Made by a program: the position numbers and the translations under genes
In this document: piece by piece, positions 8,260-17,175 of the stretch
Layout: each line of letters starts with the position of its first letter
Position numbering within the stretch: the stretch's first letter is position 1
Assembly: GCA_011192175.1 (NCBI GenBank)
Contig: DUEJ01000122.1
Coordinates: 1 to 39,257, forward strand
Direction of reading: 5' to 3'
Source of the DNA: Thermoflexia bacterium
GTDB lineage: Bacteria > Chloroflexota > Anaerolineae > B4-G1 > SLSP01
Length of the DNA: 39,257 nt
Notes under the pieces: model-generated
Databases searched by the model: none
Told to the model about the DNA's origin: nothing
Seen by the model: only the letters and a program-made list of their open reading frames with translations

Positions 8260-8964
8260 ATGATGCGGCGGATAAAGTGGGTCTGGTTGATAGTGGTAAT
8301 AGTGCTGGTGGGAGTGCGCTGTAGTGGCGAGGCGATCCCCACGGGTGTCGTAGCTCCTCAGAATGGAAAAGAAGCAGTGGCAACATTGTCACCCACGCTG
8401 ACTTCTTCCTCTCCAGAGAACGTCATCCCCATGATCGGATTTGAAGGCTCCGAGATTGTTCACGTGGGCGAGCGCACTTTATTGAACGTGAAGATTTGGG
8501 GGACGTATCCAATCAGCGAGCTGACCCTGGAGATCAGAATTTCCTTAGACTCTCTCCAGATCAATACGCCTGCCGGCCTCACCAATCAAGTTGTGATTCC
8601 GGAAAATTTCCCTCAGAGTGCAGAGATCAAACGTAATGAAGTGGATGCGGAGGGTATATTACATTATCAGGTGAGTGGGTTAGGGGAGAGCATGATTCCT
8701 AATGGGGTGCTATTAATCATTCCTCTGATCCCGCGCCAAGCTGGGATTGGGTTGGTGGAACCTTTGGAAGCGCGAGTGACCACTGTGAACGGTGAGCCTA
8801 TTCCGGTACAGATAGCTTCTGCGTGGCTCTTGGAAATCCAAAATAGTTCTGCCGCCGCGCCCACTCGATATCCCCTGCTCTGGATGGCGAAGTTGGTACC
8901 GGGTTGCTTGTCTAGCACCGCCCCGGGTATTTGGAGAAGAGCAACCGCAGAGTTCATAGATTAA
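8260..8964 (+). CDS. Exported cohesin-like domain protein
   Basis: A protein of about 234 residues with a basic N terminus and one hydrophobic helix (RRIKWVWLIVVIVLVGVRC), then a Ser/Thr/Pro-rich linker. One beta-rich domain follows: FEGSEIVHVGERTLLNVKIWG, ELTLEIRISLDSLQIN, DAEGILHYQVSG, NGVLLIIPLIPRQAG. This pattern resembles cohesin-type or related Ig-like modules found on surface proteins, and the similarity is only moderate. The cysteine after the helix could be lipidated but the lipobox is weak. ATG 8260 or 8263 is preferred over the track start because GGAG lies just before. The last 30 residues do not look like the domain and could come from a late frameshift; this cannot be settled here. 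A bidirectional terminator follows. Confidence 0.6.
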   Translation: MMRRIKWVWLIVVIVLVGVRCSGEAIPTGVVAPQNGKEAVATLSPTLTSSSPENVIPMIGFEGSEIVHVGERTLLNVKIWGTYPISELTLEIRISLDSLQINTPAGLTNQVVIPENFPQSAEIKRNEVDAEGILHYQVSGLGESMIPNGVLLIIPLIPRQAGIGLVEPLEARVTTVNGEPIPVQIASAWLLEIQNSSAAAPTRYPLLWMAKLVPGCLSSTAPGIWRRATAEFID

Positions 8965-8997
8965 GAGCGTCGTAGCTCCAGGCAATTGCGTACACCC

Positions 8998-9028
8998 AAA
9001 AACGCCCCTTTTATCAGGGGCGTTTTTT
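8998..9028. terminator. Bidirectional terminator between the cohesin-like gene and gltX
   Basis: Stem AAAAACGCCCCT / AGGGGCGTTTTT with loop TTTATC. It lies between two convergent genes and has A/T runs on both sides. Confidence 0.9.
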
Positions 9029-9050
9029 GATGGAATAGCTAAAGATTAGC

Positions 9051-10532
9051 TTAATATTTCTCACTGGCGATCAGTTGCGTCAGGGCTTCTTCTGCGCGGG
9101 AGAGTCGTTGCAAGGTGCGCTTGCGTCCAATAGCCTCAATACTCCCAAAGAGCGGGGGCGCCACGCGCTTATTGCTAGTGGCTACGCGCATGATGTTAAA
9201 GAGCTGCCCAGCCTTCAGGCCTAGATCTTGGGCCAGTTGTCGCAATGGCGGCTCCATGGTGGCGGCATCGAAATTCACCAGGTTGGAGAGTACTGTTTGC
9301 ATGGCTTGTACTGCTTCTAGGCTCTCTAGGGGAGTCATCTTCTTGCCCACTAGTTTCTCGGCCGGCGGAGTTTCTATCTCCGTGAAGATGAAATCGGTGA
9401 GCTCTACCACATCCTTCAACCGCTTGAGGCGTTCCTGGATCAAGGGGACGACTTGCGCTAGCGTCTCGAACATCTCGGATGGAACGGGGCTGGGGACTAG
9501 TCCCGCAGCTTGCCAGAAGGGGACTAAGCGTTTGAGTAATTCCGATTTCTCCATATTGCGAATGTATACTCCGTTTATCCAATCCAGCTTGTCATAAGAG
9601 AAGACGGCTGAACTTAATTTGACGCGGGAGAGCTCGAATGTGGCTAGTAATTCCTCACGGGTGAAGATTTCCCGTTCGTCGCCCTCACCGGGGGCCCAAC
9701 CCAACATGGCCAAGAAATTTAGCACGGCTTCTGGCAAATACCCTTGCTGGCGGAAATCTGCTACCGAGACCGCGCCGTGGCGTTTGGAGAGTTTCTGGCC
9801 ATCTTTCCCCATCACCAGGGGGACATGCACAAAAGTGGGGGGCGTCCAGTCGAAAGCCTGGTACAGAATGACGTGTTTGGGGGTGCTGGATAGCCATTCG
9901 TCGGCCCGGATGATGTGACTGATTTGCATTAGATGGTCATCCACCACTACCGCTAGATGGTACGTGGGGAACCCGTCGGATTTGAGCAGGATCTGGTCAT
10001 CAATGCGCTGGTTCTCGAAGGTGACAGCGCCTCTTAACATGTCGGGAACGATGGTTTCACCTTCCCGGGGAACTTTGAGGCGGATCACGTGTGGCTCGTC
10101 GGGCGAGATCGCCCCCGGAGGTAGGTCGCGGCAATGCCCGTCATACATGGGCGTATCTACCCCCGCGGCCCGTTGCATTTCTTTTACTGCTTTTAGGCGT
10201 TCGGGGGTGCAGTTGCAACGATAGGCCCATCCTTTTTCAAGTAACTCATTGACTTTTTCTTGGTATAGGGGCAGCCGCTTTGATTGTGTGTAGGGGCCGT
10301 AAGGGCCGCCGATATCGGGGCCTTCATCCCAATCAAGCCCTAACCACCTGAGACTCTCCTCGATGATTTGGACGGCGTTGGGGGTATAGCGGGAACGATC
10401 AGTATCCTCTATACGGAGGATAAATTTTCCATTATTCTGACGTGCGAAAAGCCAATTGAAGACGACCGTGCGAATGTTGCCGATATGGGGGTTGCCGGTA
10501 GGGCTAGGCGCAAAACGAACACGTATGGTCAT
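9051..10532 (-). CDS. gltX: Glutamyl-tRNA synthetase
   Basis: A class I aminoacyl-tRNA synthetase that charges tRNA-Glu, and in organisms without GlnRS also tRNA-Gln. The protein begins MTIRVRFAPSPTGNPHIGN, containing the HIGH-class signature as HIGN. The KMSKS-class loop is KLSKRHG in GKDGQKLSKRHG. A zinc-binding-like stretch CNCTPERL ... YDGHCRDL is present. The track ORF runs further upstream (to 10619), but the conserved start motif and the site AAGGAG six bases before ATG 10532 fix the start, giving 493 residues. It is alone on the minus strand between a terminator and the SEDS gene. Confidence 0.96.
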   Translation of the reverse strand: MTIRVRFAPSPTGNPHIGNIRTVVFNWLFARQNNGKFILRIEDTDRSRYTPNAVQIIEESLRWLGLDWDEGPDIGGPYGPYTQSKRLPLYQEKVNELLEKGWAYRCNCTPERLKAVKEMQRAAGVDTPMYDGHCRDLPPGAISPDEPHVIRLKVPREGETIVPDMLRGAVTFENQRIDDQILLKSDGFPTYHLAVVVDDHLMQISHIIRADEWLSSTPKHVILYQAFDWTPPTFVHVPLVMGKDGQKLSKRHGAVSVADFRQQGYLPEAVLNFLAMLGWAPGEGDEREIFTREELLATFELSRVKLSSAVFSYDKLDWINGVYIRNMEKSELLKRLVPFWQAAGLVPSPVPSEMFETLAQVVPLIQERLKRLKDVVELTDFIFTEIETPPAEKLVGKKMTPLESLEAVQAMQTVLSNLVNFDAATMEPPLRQLAQDLGLKAGQLFNIMRVATSNKRVAPPLFGSIEAIGRKRTLQRLSRAEEALTQLIASEKY

Positions 10533-10562
10533 ATAATTCTCCTTTTCTCTGACTGCGCGCTG

Positions 10563-10589
10563 ATTATAACACGGAACAAGGAATGTAAA
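10563..10589 (-). promoter_or_regulatory. Probable gltX promoter
   Basis: On the minus strand, TGTTATAAT forms an extended -10 element (hexamer at 10563-10568). A weak -35 TTTACA lies 15 bases upstream. The predicted leader is about 20 bases and contains the gltX ribosome site. Confidence 0.55.
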
Positions 10590-10743
10590 GTTGGGGTTGT
10601 CTGGGGAGCTAGCTGCCATTCCCTAGCTGGTTCCAGGGGAGCATTAGCTGGGACCAACAACGTGTAAAGAACGTGAGGGGAACATTTTCCCTTAAAAATA
10701 ACGTGGCGGGAGGCTATGGGGAAACGGGAAACCTAGGGGGAAT

Positions 10744-11838
10744 TCAGAGTTCCAAACGGCGGTGGTGCATAGCCACGCTTTCTACCAGCCCCAAACCAAT
10801 ATAGGCGACGACCAGGGCGCTGCCGCCGCTGCTGATGAAGGGGAGCGGTAATCCGGCTACGGGAAGCAGGCTGAGGTTCATGCCCAGGTTGACGATTAGC
10901 TGGTAGAAGATGTAAGTGCTGACGCCGACCACGATCAGCTGTCCGGTCAGATCGGCGGCGTGGGCCGCGATCTGGAGTAGCCGCCAGAGTAACAGTCCAA
11001 AGAGAATCAGCAAGAGTAGCGCTCCGCTGAACCCCAGCTCTTCGCAGATGACCGAGAAGATGAAATCGGTGTGGCGTACGCGGAGGAAGTGTAATTGGCT
11101 CTGTGTTCCGGAGGCGTAGCCTTTGCCCCAGAGACCGCCTGACCCGATGCTGATGAGGGCTTGGTCGAGATTGTATTGCGCCCAGAGGTCACGGGTGGGA
11201 TCTTGGAAATTATAAATGCGTTCTTGCATGTAGGGGGGGAGATGCGGCAGAATCAGGGGGATGGTGGTGAGGACTCCCAGACCTAACCCTCCCAGATAAG
11301 TCAGATTAACGCCAGACCCAAAGAGCATGGCACCCCAGACGGCGGCGTAAAGCGTGGCGGTACTTAGGTTAGGTTGTCGGAAAACGAGAAACCCGGTGAC
11401 GCCAATGAGGGCTAGCGAGAGAGCCATTTCTTGCCAGCGGGGGGAGTGGGGGGCGTTGCGGGCTAGCAAACTGGCTTGACTGATGATGAGGAGCAGGAGC
11501 CCGGGGAAAGCCGGTTGTATGGAGACCCCTCCGATGTAGATAAAGCGCCGGACGGAACTAATTTCACTGCTGCCGAAGAGCAAGGTGAAAAGTAGGATGA
11601 GGATGGTGATAGCGTAAAGGAGCCATTGGAGACTTTCTAATAAGCGATAGTTGATAAAGGCGGTGAGTAGCATTAGCACCAGCCCGATGGCTCCGTAAAG
11701 AACTTGCTTGCGCCAGGCATCTAGGAGGTCTTGACTGCCGATGGTGGCGCTGTAAATCATGGCTACTCCGATAATGGTCAAAAGCAGCGCGATGATGAGC
11801 AGTCCCCAATCGAAGTGTTGCCAAAGCGATCTGTGCAT
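10744..11838 (-). CDS. SEDS-family peptidoglycan polymerase (RodA/FtsW type)
   Basis: A 364-residue polytopic membrane protein of the SEDS glycosyltransferase family, which polymerises lipid II in elongation (RodA) or division (FtsW). Supporting segments are the N-terminal DWGLLIIALLLTIIGVAMIYSA helix, RVRHTDFIFSVICEELGF (with the conserved Asp of the TDFIF motif) and the C-terminal GLPLPFISSGGSALVVAYIGLGLVES signature. Odd: the usual QPSE(F/L)xK motif after the conserved RxWI/lG segment reads SIQPAFPGLLLLI, so Ser-Glu and Lys are missing. The gene starts ten bases after minE and is the last of minC-minD-minE-SEDS, so a division or shape role fits. RodA versus FtsW cannot be decided from sequence alone. 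Confidence 0.88.
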   Translation of the reverse strand: MHRSLWQHFDWGLLIIALLLTIIGVAMIYSATIGSQDLLDAWRKQVLYGAIGLVLMLLTAFINYRLLESLQWLLYAITILILLFTLLFGSSEISSVRRFIYIGGVSIQPAFPGLLLLIISQASLLARNAPHSPRWQEMALSLALIGVTGFLVFRQPNLSTATLYAAVWGAMLFGSGVNLTYLGGLGLGVLTTIPLILPHLPPYMQERIYNFQDPTRDLWAQYNLDQALISIGSGGLWGKGYASGTQSQLHFLRVRHTDFIFSVICEELGFSGALLLLILFGLLLWRLLQIAAHAADLTGQLIVVGVSTYIFYQLIVNLGMNLSLLPVAGLPLPFISSGGSALVVAYIGLGLVESVAMHHRRLEL

Positions 11839-11848
11839 AGCTCAGAAA

Positions 11849-12121
11849 TCAAACCCTTTTTGAGCGTCCAGTGTGTTTTTTGAGCGGAATGTCTGCTACT
11901 AGGCGCGTTTCCCGGTAATTTTTTTGGAAGTTGACGCAGACTTGATCGGATTCAATATCTAGATGCTTGGAAATCACGGCGATGATCTCGTCTTTTAGTT
12001 TTTCCAACATACCAGGTGAGATGTTGGCGCGGTCGTGAGAGAGTACCAGTTGTAACCGTTGAGTGGCAATTTTTTTGTCGGAATCGGGACGACGTTGTCG
12101 AAATAAGTTCGCAAATCGCAT
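11849..12121 (-). CDS. minE: Cell division topological specificity factor MinE
   Basis: A 90-residue protein of normal MinE length. It has a short basic N-terminal membrane-binding segment (MRFANLFRQRR), the MinCD-antagonising region ATQRLQLVLSHDRANISPGMLEKLKDEIIAVISKHL, and a dimerising beta domain (SDQVCVNFQKNYRETRLVADIPL). MinE stimulates MinD ATPase and keeps MinCD away from midcell. GAGGAG precedes the ATG. It lies between minD (125-base gap) and the SEDS gene in one minus-strand cluster. Confidence 0.93.
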   Translation of the reverse strand: MRFANLFRQRRPDSDKKIATQRLQLVLSHDRANISPGMLEKLKDEIIAVISKHLDIESDQVCVNFQKNYRETRLVADIPLKKHTGRSKRV

Positions 12122-12246
12122 ATTCTCCTCACTTGGAATAGCTCCAAAATCTGATTAGGGGTTTACTAGTTTCAAGCAGTCAAGCTAAAAACGGTCTAGG
12201 GTTTGAAATCTGAGGGGGTAGGGGATGGTAAAGTGCTCCTTCTGGT

Positions 12247-13035
12247 TTACCGTTGAAATCTAAATATCCGTTGGAGCCACGATGGCGCCTGGAGGGACAT
12301 GAAAGGTATCTCCTCCCCGGTTAAACGACGCCCGATGTTGCGGAAAGATTTGCCGGCCAGGGACTGTTTATCCAGCACCACTGGCTGCCCCCGGTTCCCG
12401 GCTATCAGGATGGCGGGGTCTTCGGGCACAATGCCTACCAATTTGATCGCTAATAAATTCACGATTGAATCGGCGTCTAACATCACATCCCGACGCACTA
12501 ATTCGGGATTTAAGCGGTTGATGATGAGTTGCACTGGCGCGCGTCCCGCGGCCTCGAGTAGCCCAATTACCCGATCGGCATCACGGACCGCTGGGACTTC
12601 CGGGTTAGTTACCAGGAGCACCAAATCGGCCGGCTTAACGGCGTAGCGAAAACCGTGTTCAATGCCGGCTGGCGAATCAATGAACACAAAATCCGCTTGT
12701 TCCGCCGCCTCTCTGGCAATCCGCTCCATTTCGTCTTCGCTGATGGCGCTCTTATCGCAAATTTGGGCGGCCGGTAAGAGGGCAAGGTTGGAGCAGTGCT
12801 TATCCCGCACCAGGGCTTTGCGTAAAGAACATTGCTTTGTCACTACATTGATAATGTCGTAAACAATCCGGTTTTCCAAACCGAGCATTACATCCAAGTT
12901 GCGCAACCCGATATCCGCATCAATGCAAATTACGCTTTTGCCCAACAGGGCTAAAGCTATTCCCAGGTTAGCGGTAGTAGTTGATTTTCCCACCCCGCCT
13001 TTACCTGAAGAGATCGTGATAATTTTCCCGCTCAC
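12247..13035 (-). CDS. minD: Septum site-determining ATPase MinD
   Basis: A ParA/MinD-type deviant Walker ATPase of about 262 residues. The deviant Walker A is SGKGGVGKSTTTANLG, followed by CIDADIGLRNLDVMLGLENRIVYD and the switch FVFIDSPAGIEHG. The C terminus ends in an amphipathic membrane-targeting helix (PSWLQRIFRFQR). MinD-ATP binds membrane, recruits MinC and is released by MinE. The track starts at TTG 13056, but GTG 13035 has AGGAGG suitably spaced and begins the conserved VSGKIITISSGKGG; its first base is shared with the last base of the minC stop (TAGTG), indicating translational coupling. Confidence 0.95.
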   Translation of the reverse strand: MSGKIITISSGKGGVGKSTTTANLGIALALLGKSVICIDADIGLRNLDVMLGLENRIVYDIINVVTKQCSLRKALVRDKHCSNLALLPAAQICDKSAISEDEMERIAREAAEQADFVFIDSPAGIEHGFRYAVKPADLVLLVTNPEVPAVRDADRVIGLLEAAGRAPVQLIINRLNPELVRRDVMLDADSIVNLLAIKLVGIVPEDPAILIAGNRGQPVVLDKQSLAGKSFRNIGRRLTGEEIPFMSLQAPSWLQRIFRFQR

Positions 13036-13709
13036 TATTTGCCTCCTCCTGACCAAGGTTCCACAACGATGCTATTCTCTTGGATGTACGCTATCTCTGG
13101 CTCGGAGGGACGTGGTTTTGTCCCTTCTGGTGAGCGCGTGATCAACCCGGCGATACGCAGTTGGGCTGGATTTAACTCTAAGGCGCGGATGGTGGCGAAT
13201 CTATCACCAGTTGCGCCGGCGTGGGCGGTTCCTAGTACTCGTCCCCAAACGATGATATTGCCATTCGCCACTATCTCTCCGCCCGGATTGACATCTCCTA
13301 CCAAGATAACGTGTTGGGTGGCTTGCAATCTCTGCCCAGAGCGCAACGTGCGTTCAACCAATTGGGCATTTGCTTCCTTAGCGGCAGCGTCTCTGCGAGG
13401 AACGGGGGGTTGCGGTAATTTGGTCCGTAATCCCTGTTGTCGAACTAGGCGTTGTACTTTAAGGTTCCCCCCGGTGACTGCCCACAAAGTGAGCTCGTAT
13501 TTTTCTACCAACTCACGTAAAGTGGCTAAAGTCACCTCATTCAGTGAATGTTGCGGGGAGAGTTCCAGGATTACCCGGCCACCGCGAAAGAAATCTCCCG
13601 CTTCTTGGAGAGAATGCTGTAGCGTGTTTAGTACCTGTTCCCAATTATTGGAGCGTGGTTGTAGCCGCAATCCCTGGGGAGTTCCTTTTATGACTATAAA
13701 CTGATTCAT
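13035..13709 (-). CDS. minC: Septum site-determining protein MinC
   Basis: A 224-residue FtsZ-assembly inhibitor. The N-terminal domain begins FIVIKGTPQGLRLQ. After a linker, the C-terminal beta-helix domain shows the MinC signature (RSGQRLQATQHVILVGDVNPGGEIVANGNIIVWGRVLGTAHAGATGD), which binds MinD and the septum. First gene of minC-minD-minE-SEDS. There is no normal ribosome site in front of the ATG; an extended -10 element ends only nine bases upstream, so the mRNA may be leaderless. A long antisense ORF on the plus strand (13039-13704) is a shadow. Confidence 0.93.
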   Translation of the reverse strand: MNQFIVIKGTPQGLRLQPRSNNWEQVLNTLQHSLQEAGDFFRGGRVILELSPQHSLNEVTLATLRELVEKYELTLWAVTGGNLKVQRLVRQQGLRTKLPQPPVPRRDAAAKEANAQLVERTLRSGQRLQATQHVILVGDVNPGGEIVANGNIIVWGRVLGTAHAGATGDRFATIRALELNPAQLRIAGLITRSPEGTKPRPSEPEIAYIQENSIVVEPWSGGGK

Positions 13710-13718
13710 TTGCGGCTC

Positions 13719-13727
13719 ATTATAACA
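13719..13727 (-). promoter_or_regulatory. Extended -10 element of the min cluster
   Basis: The minus strand reads TGTTATAAT, a perfect extended -10, ending nine bases before the minC ATG. No good -35 is seen, as expected for an extended -10 promoter. Transcription would begin about two bases before the start codon. Confidence 0.55.
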
Positions 13728-13890
13728 TAAGTCCTCCTAAGAAAAAAATAACGATTGTGCTACTAATTTGTTAAGGGACGCGCGCTAATGAATTTGATTG
13801 AGGGACGCTGGCAATGAGCTGAGAGCTCTGTCTCTAACCGGAACACGCTACTAGGGAATATCCCGTTCCACCGCCTTCCTAATTTCCCCC

Positions 13891-13919
13891 TTGTGATATA
13901 TCCTCTCCCATGTTAAAAT
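13891..13919 (+). promoter_or_regulatory. Candidate promoter of the GAF histidine kinase
   Basis: TTGTGA and TAAAAT separated by 17 bases. The predicted start near 13926 falls inside the AGGAG used by ATG 13936, so if this promoter is real the later ATG 13948 (GGAGG five bases before) may be the start used. Confidence 0.45.
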
Positions 13920-13935
13920 GGATAGGAGTTTGTAT

Positions 13936-16245
13936 ATGGAGGATAATATGGGGAGTGCTTTCCCTGATTTATGTGCATCCGTGGTGCAACGCCGTGATGC
14001 GGAATTAAAATCACTGCATCTGATTGCCCAGGCTGTCAATTTTACGATATCGATGGATGATGTGCTAGAGCTGATTTACACGCAGCTCTCGCGGGTTATA
14101 GACTTACCTAATTTCTATATCGCTTTTGCTGATTCGCGGCGCCATTGTTTCTCCTGTGCCTTTTACGTACAACAGCAGGAACGTATCTACGATGAAGAGG
14201 AATGGGGCCTTGAAACCGGGTTGACGGGGTATCTTTACCGCAAAGGGGTTACCATTCGTTCCCAAAGCTACGTGACTGAGTGTGAGGCGCGGGGGATACA
14301 ACCTAGCGGGAAAAATGTCCAAGCTTGGATGGGCGTCCCGCTGCTGGCGGAAGATCGGACGATTGGAGTGATGGTGGCTTCTAGCCGTGATACAGCGACG
14401 AGCTTCTCCGCAGAGGATGAAGATTTCTTTACGACTGTGGCTTCGCACCTGGCTTCGGGTATTGAGCGCCGGCGGCTCCATGAGCGCTTGGAGACCCGCG
14501 CTCGCCAACTCAAGACCTTGAACGAGATTGGCAACTCATTGGCTTCCAGCCTAAATTTGGATGAGGTGTTGGATTTAGTAGTGCGTAATGCGGCTTCGTT
14601 GCTGGATGCGGAGGCCGGTTCATTGCTTTTAGCGGATGAAACGAGCGGCGACCTGATCTTCCGGACCTCCAGTGGGCCGGTAGGCCCGAAATTGGTGGGT
14701 TTGCGGGTTCCGGCGGGTAAGGGGATTGCTGGGGAGGCTTTTGCCGAGAATCGCCCGGTGATCGTCAACGATATGGAACACGATGCCCGGTGGTATCAAC
14801 TCTTTGATGAGCAAGCTCATTTCGTCACTCGTTCCCTCTTGGCGGTACCCCTCAATGCTCGCGGACGGAATATCGGGGTGCTAGAAGTGATCAACCACCA
14901 GGCGCAACATCCTTTTGAAGATGAGGATGTGAGTCTCTTGCAATCCTTTGGGGCGCAAGCAGCGATTGCGATTGAGAACGCGCGGCTCTTTACCACCACT
15001 GACCAGGCATTACAAGATCGGGTCGAGGAGTTGACCACTTTTCAACAGATTGATCGGCAGCTCAACGCTACTTTGGATTATGAAAAGGTGCTGGAGCTGA
15101 CGTTGTCCTGGGCTATTCGGATCACCGGCGCGGAGTTGGGTATTATGGCGGCTTTATACGAGCAGGAAGACGGGGTGCGCGGATTACGTCTTCTGGCTAC
15201 GGAGGGTTATCCGGAGGAGTTTGTGGGGCAATATACCGGGGATGAGTTATGGCCCCTGGAGCGGGGCTTGATCGGCCGGGCAGTCATTTTGGGTAAGCCC
15301 TTGCTAGTCCGTGATGTTACGTCTGATGCGCATTACTTTGAGGCCGTCGCGGGGATGTGTTCTCAATTTAGCGTTCCCCTGCGGCGTGAAAACCGCGTAA
15401 TTGGGGTAGTGGGTATAGAATCATCAGACGCGGACTGTTTCTCTGAGGAGAAGATGGGTTTTATCACGCGCTTGGTGGATCACGCCGCCATCGCGATTGA
15501 CAATGCGCGTCTTTTCCGCCAGGTGCAACGGGCCAACGATGCCAAGACCGAGTTCATAGATTTTGTCTCCCATGAGCTAAAGCAACCGATGACTTCCATG
15601 AGAGGTTATATTGATCTGCTTAAGAAAGGATTGGCTGGGCCTCTGAACGAACAACAAACGCAGTTTCTAAACGTGGTGCGTTCCAATGTGCAGCGTATGG
15701 ATAGATTGGTGAGTGATCTTCTGGCCATTTCGCGGATCGAGGCGGGACGAGTACAGCTTTCTATGGATCTCATTAGTCCGGGTCAAGTTGTTGTTGAGGC
15801 TGTAGAATCTTTTCGCCAAGCATTTGAAGAGAAAAATCAGACATTGGTAGTTGCTGATTTTGCGCAGTTGCCGGCAATTCAAGGAGATCAGGATCGATTG
15901 GTGCAGGTGCTCACTAATTTGCTCAGTAATGCTAGTAAATATACGCCAGAGGGCGGACGCATCACGCTCTCTCTGGAGCGCGATGAATTGGAGGGACGGG
16001 CGTATATTCGTTGGCAGGTGGTGGATGATGGTATCGGGATGACGCCGGAGGAGCAGGGGAATCTCTTTACCAAATTCTACCGGTCCGATAACCCGGAGGT
16101 GCGGAAGCAGCGCGGCACCGGGTTAGGTTTGGCTATCAGCCACCGCATCGTCGAAATGCACGGGGGATACATCCAGGTGGAAAGTGAGCCGGGACAAGGG
16201 AGCACCTTCAGCTTAGGTATTCCGGTGGCAGAGGTTGAGACATAG
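13936..16245 (+). CDS. Three-GAF-domain sensor histidine kinase
   Basis: A soluble kinase of about 769 residues without membrane helices. Three GAF domains occupy roughly residues 25-180, 195-350 and 370-525; the repeated V(P)L..(R/E)(D/G)R.IGV motif is visible in each (GVPLLAEDRTIGVMV, AVPLNARGRNIGVLEV, SVPLRRENRVIGVVGI). The HisKA dimerisation helix has the phospho-acceptor in FVSHELKQPMTSM (His near 546). The ATPase domain has the N-box LLSNASKYT, G1 VVDDGIGM, F-box LFTKFYRSD and G2 RGTGLGLAIS. GAF signals could be nucleotides, tetrapyrroles or redox state; the ligand cannot be read. No intact response regulator adjoins it; the nearest, at 17176-17536, is decayed. Start: AGGAG is seven bases before ATG 13936; ATG 13948 is an alternative. 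Confidence 0.92.
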   Translation: MEDNMGSAFPDLCASVVQRRDAELKSLHLIAQAVNFTISMDDVLELIYTQLSRVIDLPNFYIAFADSRRHCFSCAFYVQQQERIYDEEEWGLETGLTGYLYRKGVTIRSQSYVTECEARGIQPSGKNVQAWMGVPLLAEDRTIGVMVASSRDTATSFSAEDEDFFTTVASHLASGIERRRLHERLETRARQLKTLNEIGNSLASSLNLDEVLDLVVRNAASLLDAEAGSLLLADETSGDLIFRTSSGPVGPKLVGLRVPAGKGIAGEAFAENRPVIVNDMEHDARWYQLFDEQAHFVTRSLLAVPLNARGRNIGVLEVINHQAQHPFEDEDVSLLQSFGAQAAIAIENARLFTTTDQALQDRVEELTTFQQIDRQLNATLDYEKVLELTLSWAIRITGAELGIMAALYEQEDGVRGLRLLATEGYPEEFVGQYTGDELWPLERGLIGRAVILGKPLLVRDVTSDAHYFEAVAGMCSQFSVPLRRENRVIGVVGIESSDADCFSEEKMGFITRLVDHAAIAIDNARLFRQVQRANDAKTEFIDFVSHELKQPMTSMRGYIDLLKKGLAGPLNEQQTQFLNVVRSNVQRMDRLVSDLLAISRIEAGRVQLSMDLISPGQVVVEAVESFRQAFEEKNQTLVVADFAQLPAIQGDQDRLVQVLTNLLSNASKYTPEGGRITLSLERDELEGRAYIRWQVVDDGIGMTPEEQGNLFTKFYRSDNPEVRKQRGTGLGLAISHRIVEMHGGYIQVESEPGQGSTFSLGIPVAEVET

Positions 16246-16290
16246 TGTTGCAGTTCTAACGAATTATCCAGGACTTGGGAGGAGTTACAG

Positions 16291-17136
16291 ATGGCATCAC
16301 ACGTTGAGGATATCTTTACTGCTTCAGACGGGTTGGAACTTTTCCAGCAGTGTTGGTTGCCGGAATTTAAGGCCAAAGCTAATTTGGTGGTGGCGCATGG
16401 GTTAGGCGAGCATAGTGGACGCTACCGTGATTTTGCGGCCTGGTTTGTGCCGCGTAGCTACGCGGTACATTCCTATGACCACCGCGGACATGGCAAATCG
16501 CCGGGACAGCGTGGTCATATCAATGGTTGGGCTGAGTATCGGGAGGATTTGCGGGTTTTCTTAGCTCAGGTCAAAGGTAGATTCCCCCAGACCCCTACTT
16601 TTTTAGTGGGGCACAGTATGGGCGGTTTGATGGTATTGGACTACGCTTTGCACTACCCGGAAGGGTTGTCAGGCGTCGTCTCTTCTGGCCCGGCCCTGGA
16701 GTATGGCGCGGATGTATCGCGCCTCTTGCTCTTCGCGGCCCGTGCAATGTCGCACGTCGCTCCCCGGATGCGGATGGATAATGGGTTGGATGCGGAGGGG
16801 CTTTCACGTAATAAACAAGTTGTCCAAGCCTACCGTGAGGATCCGTTGGTCCACGGTTGGGTTTCGCCACGTTTTGTCACTGCGATGGGGGAGACGATGA
16901 GCTCAACCTTGCAAAATGCCGGGCGGTGGCCGGCTGACTTGCCGCTATTCATTATCCATGGGGGCGCCGATCCCATCTGCCCGCCGCGCGGCAGTCTCCG
17001 TTTCTTTGAGCAAGCCGGCGCGCAGGATAAGAGCCGCCAGGTGTACTCTGGCTATCTGCATGAGAGCTTCAACGAGATTGGACGGGAAGCAGTGTTGGGT
17101 GATGTAACTGCGTGGTTGGAAGCGCGGCTAGGGTAA
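16291..17136 (+). CDS. Alpha/beta hydrolase, monoacylglycerol lipase-like
   Basis: A 281-residue serine hydrolase of the monoglyceride lipase/lysophospholipase (Hydrolase_4) group. Visible features: oxyanion region VVAHGLGEHSGRY, the typical YDHRGHGKSPGQRGH segment, nucleophile elbow GHSMGG with Ser109, catalytic Asp227 in IIHGGADPICPP, and His257 in GYLHESFNE. No signal peptide, so a cytoplasmic or membrane-peripheral lipase acting on monoacylglycerols or lysolipids is most likely; the exact substrate is inferred from the family. GGAGGAG lies six bases before ATG. It is 45 bases after the kinase gene and could be co-transcribed. Confidence 0.88.
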   Translation: MASHVEDIFTASDGLELFQQCWLPEFKAKANLVVAHGLGEHSGRYRDFAAWFVPRSYAVHSYDHRGHGKSPGQRGHINGWAEYREDLRVFLAQVKGRFPQTPTFLVGHSMGGLMVLDYALHYPEGLSGVVSSGPALEYGADVSRLLLFAARAMSHVAPRMRMDNGLDAEGLSRNKQVVQAYREDPLVHGWVSPRFVTAMGETMSSTLQNAGRWPADLPLFIIHGGADPICPPRGSLRFFEQAGAQDKSRQVYSGYLHESFNEIGREAVLGDVTAWLEARLG

Positions 17137-17175
17137 TGTTAGTGGCCCTGTAAAAAGGGTCGGCCAGGAGAGAAT

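Noticed and set aside
8260-8964. Considered a lipoprotein with certainty
   Set aside because: The residues before Cys (VGVRC) do not fit the lipobox well, so only export or membrane anchoring is claimed.
13039-13704. A 221-residue plus-strand ORF opposite minC
   Set aside because: It is the mirror of a clearly real minC; the translation is low in recognisable motifs and has no ribosome site. Long antisense ORFs are expected in GC-biased coding DNA.
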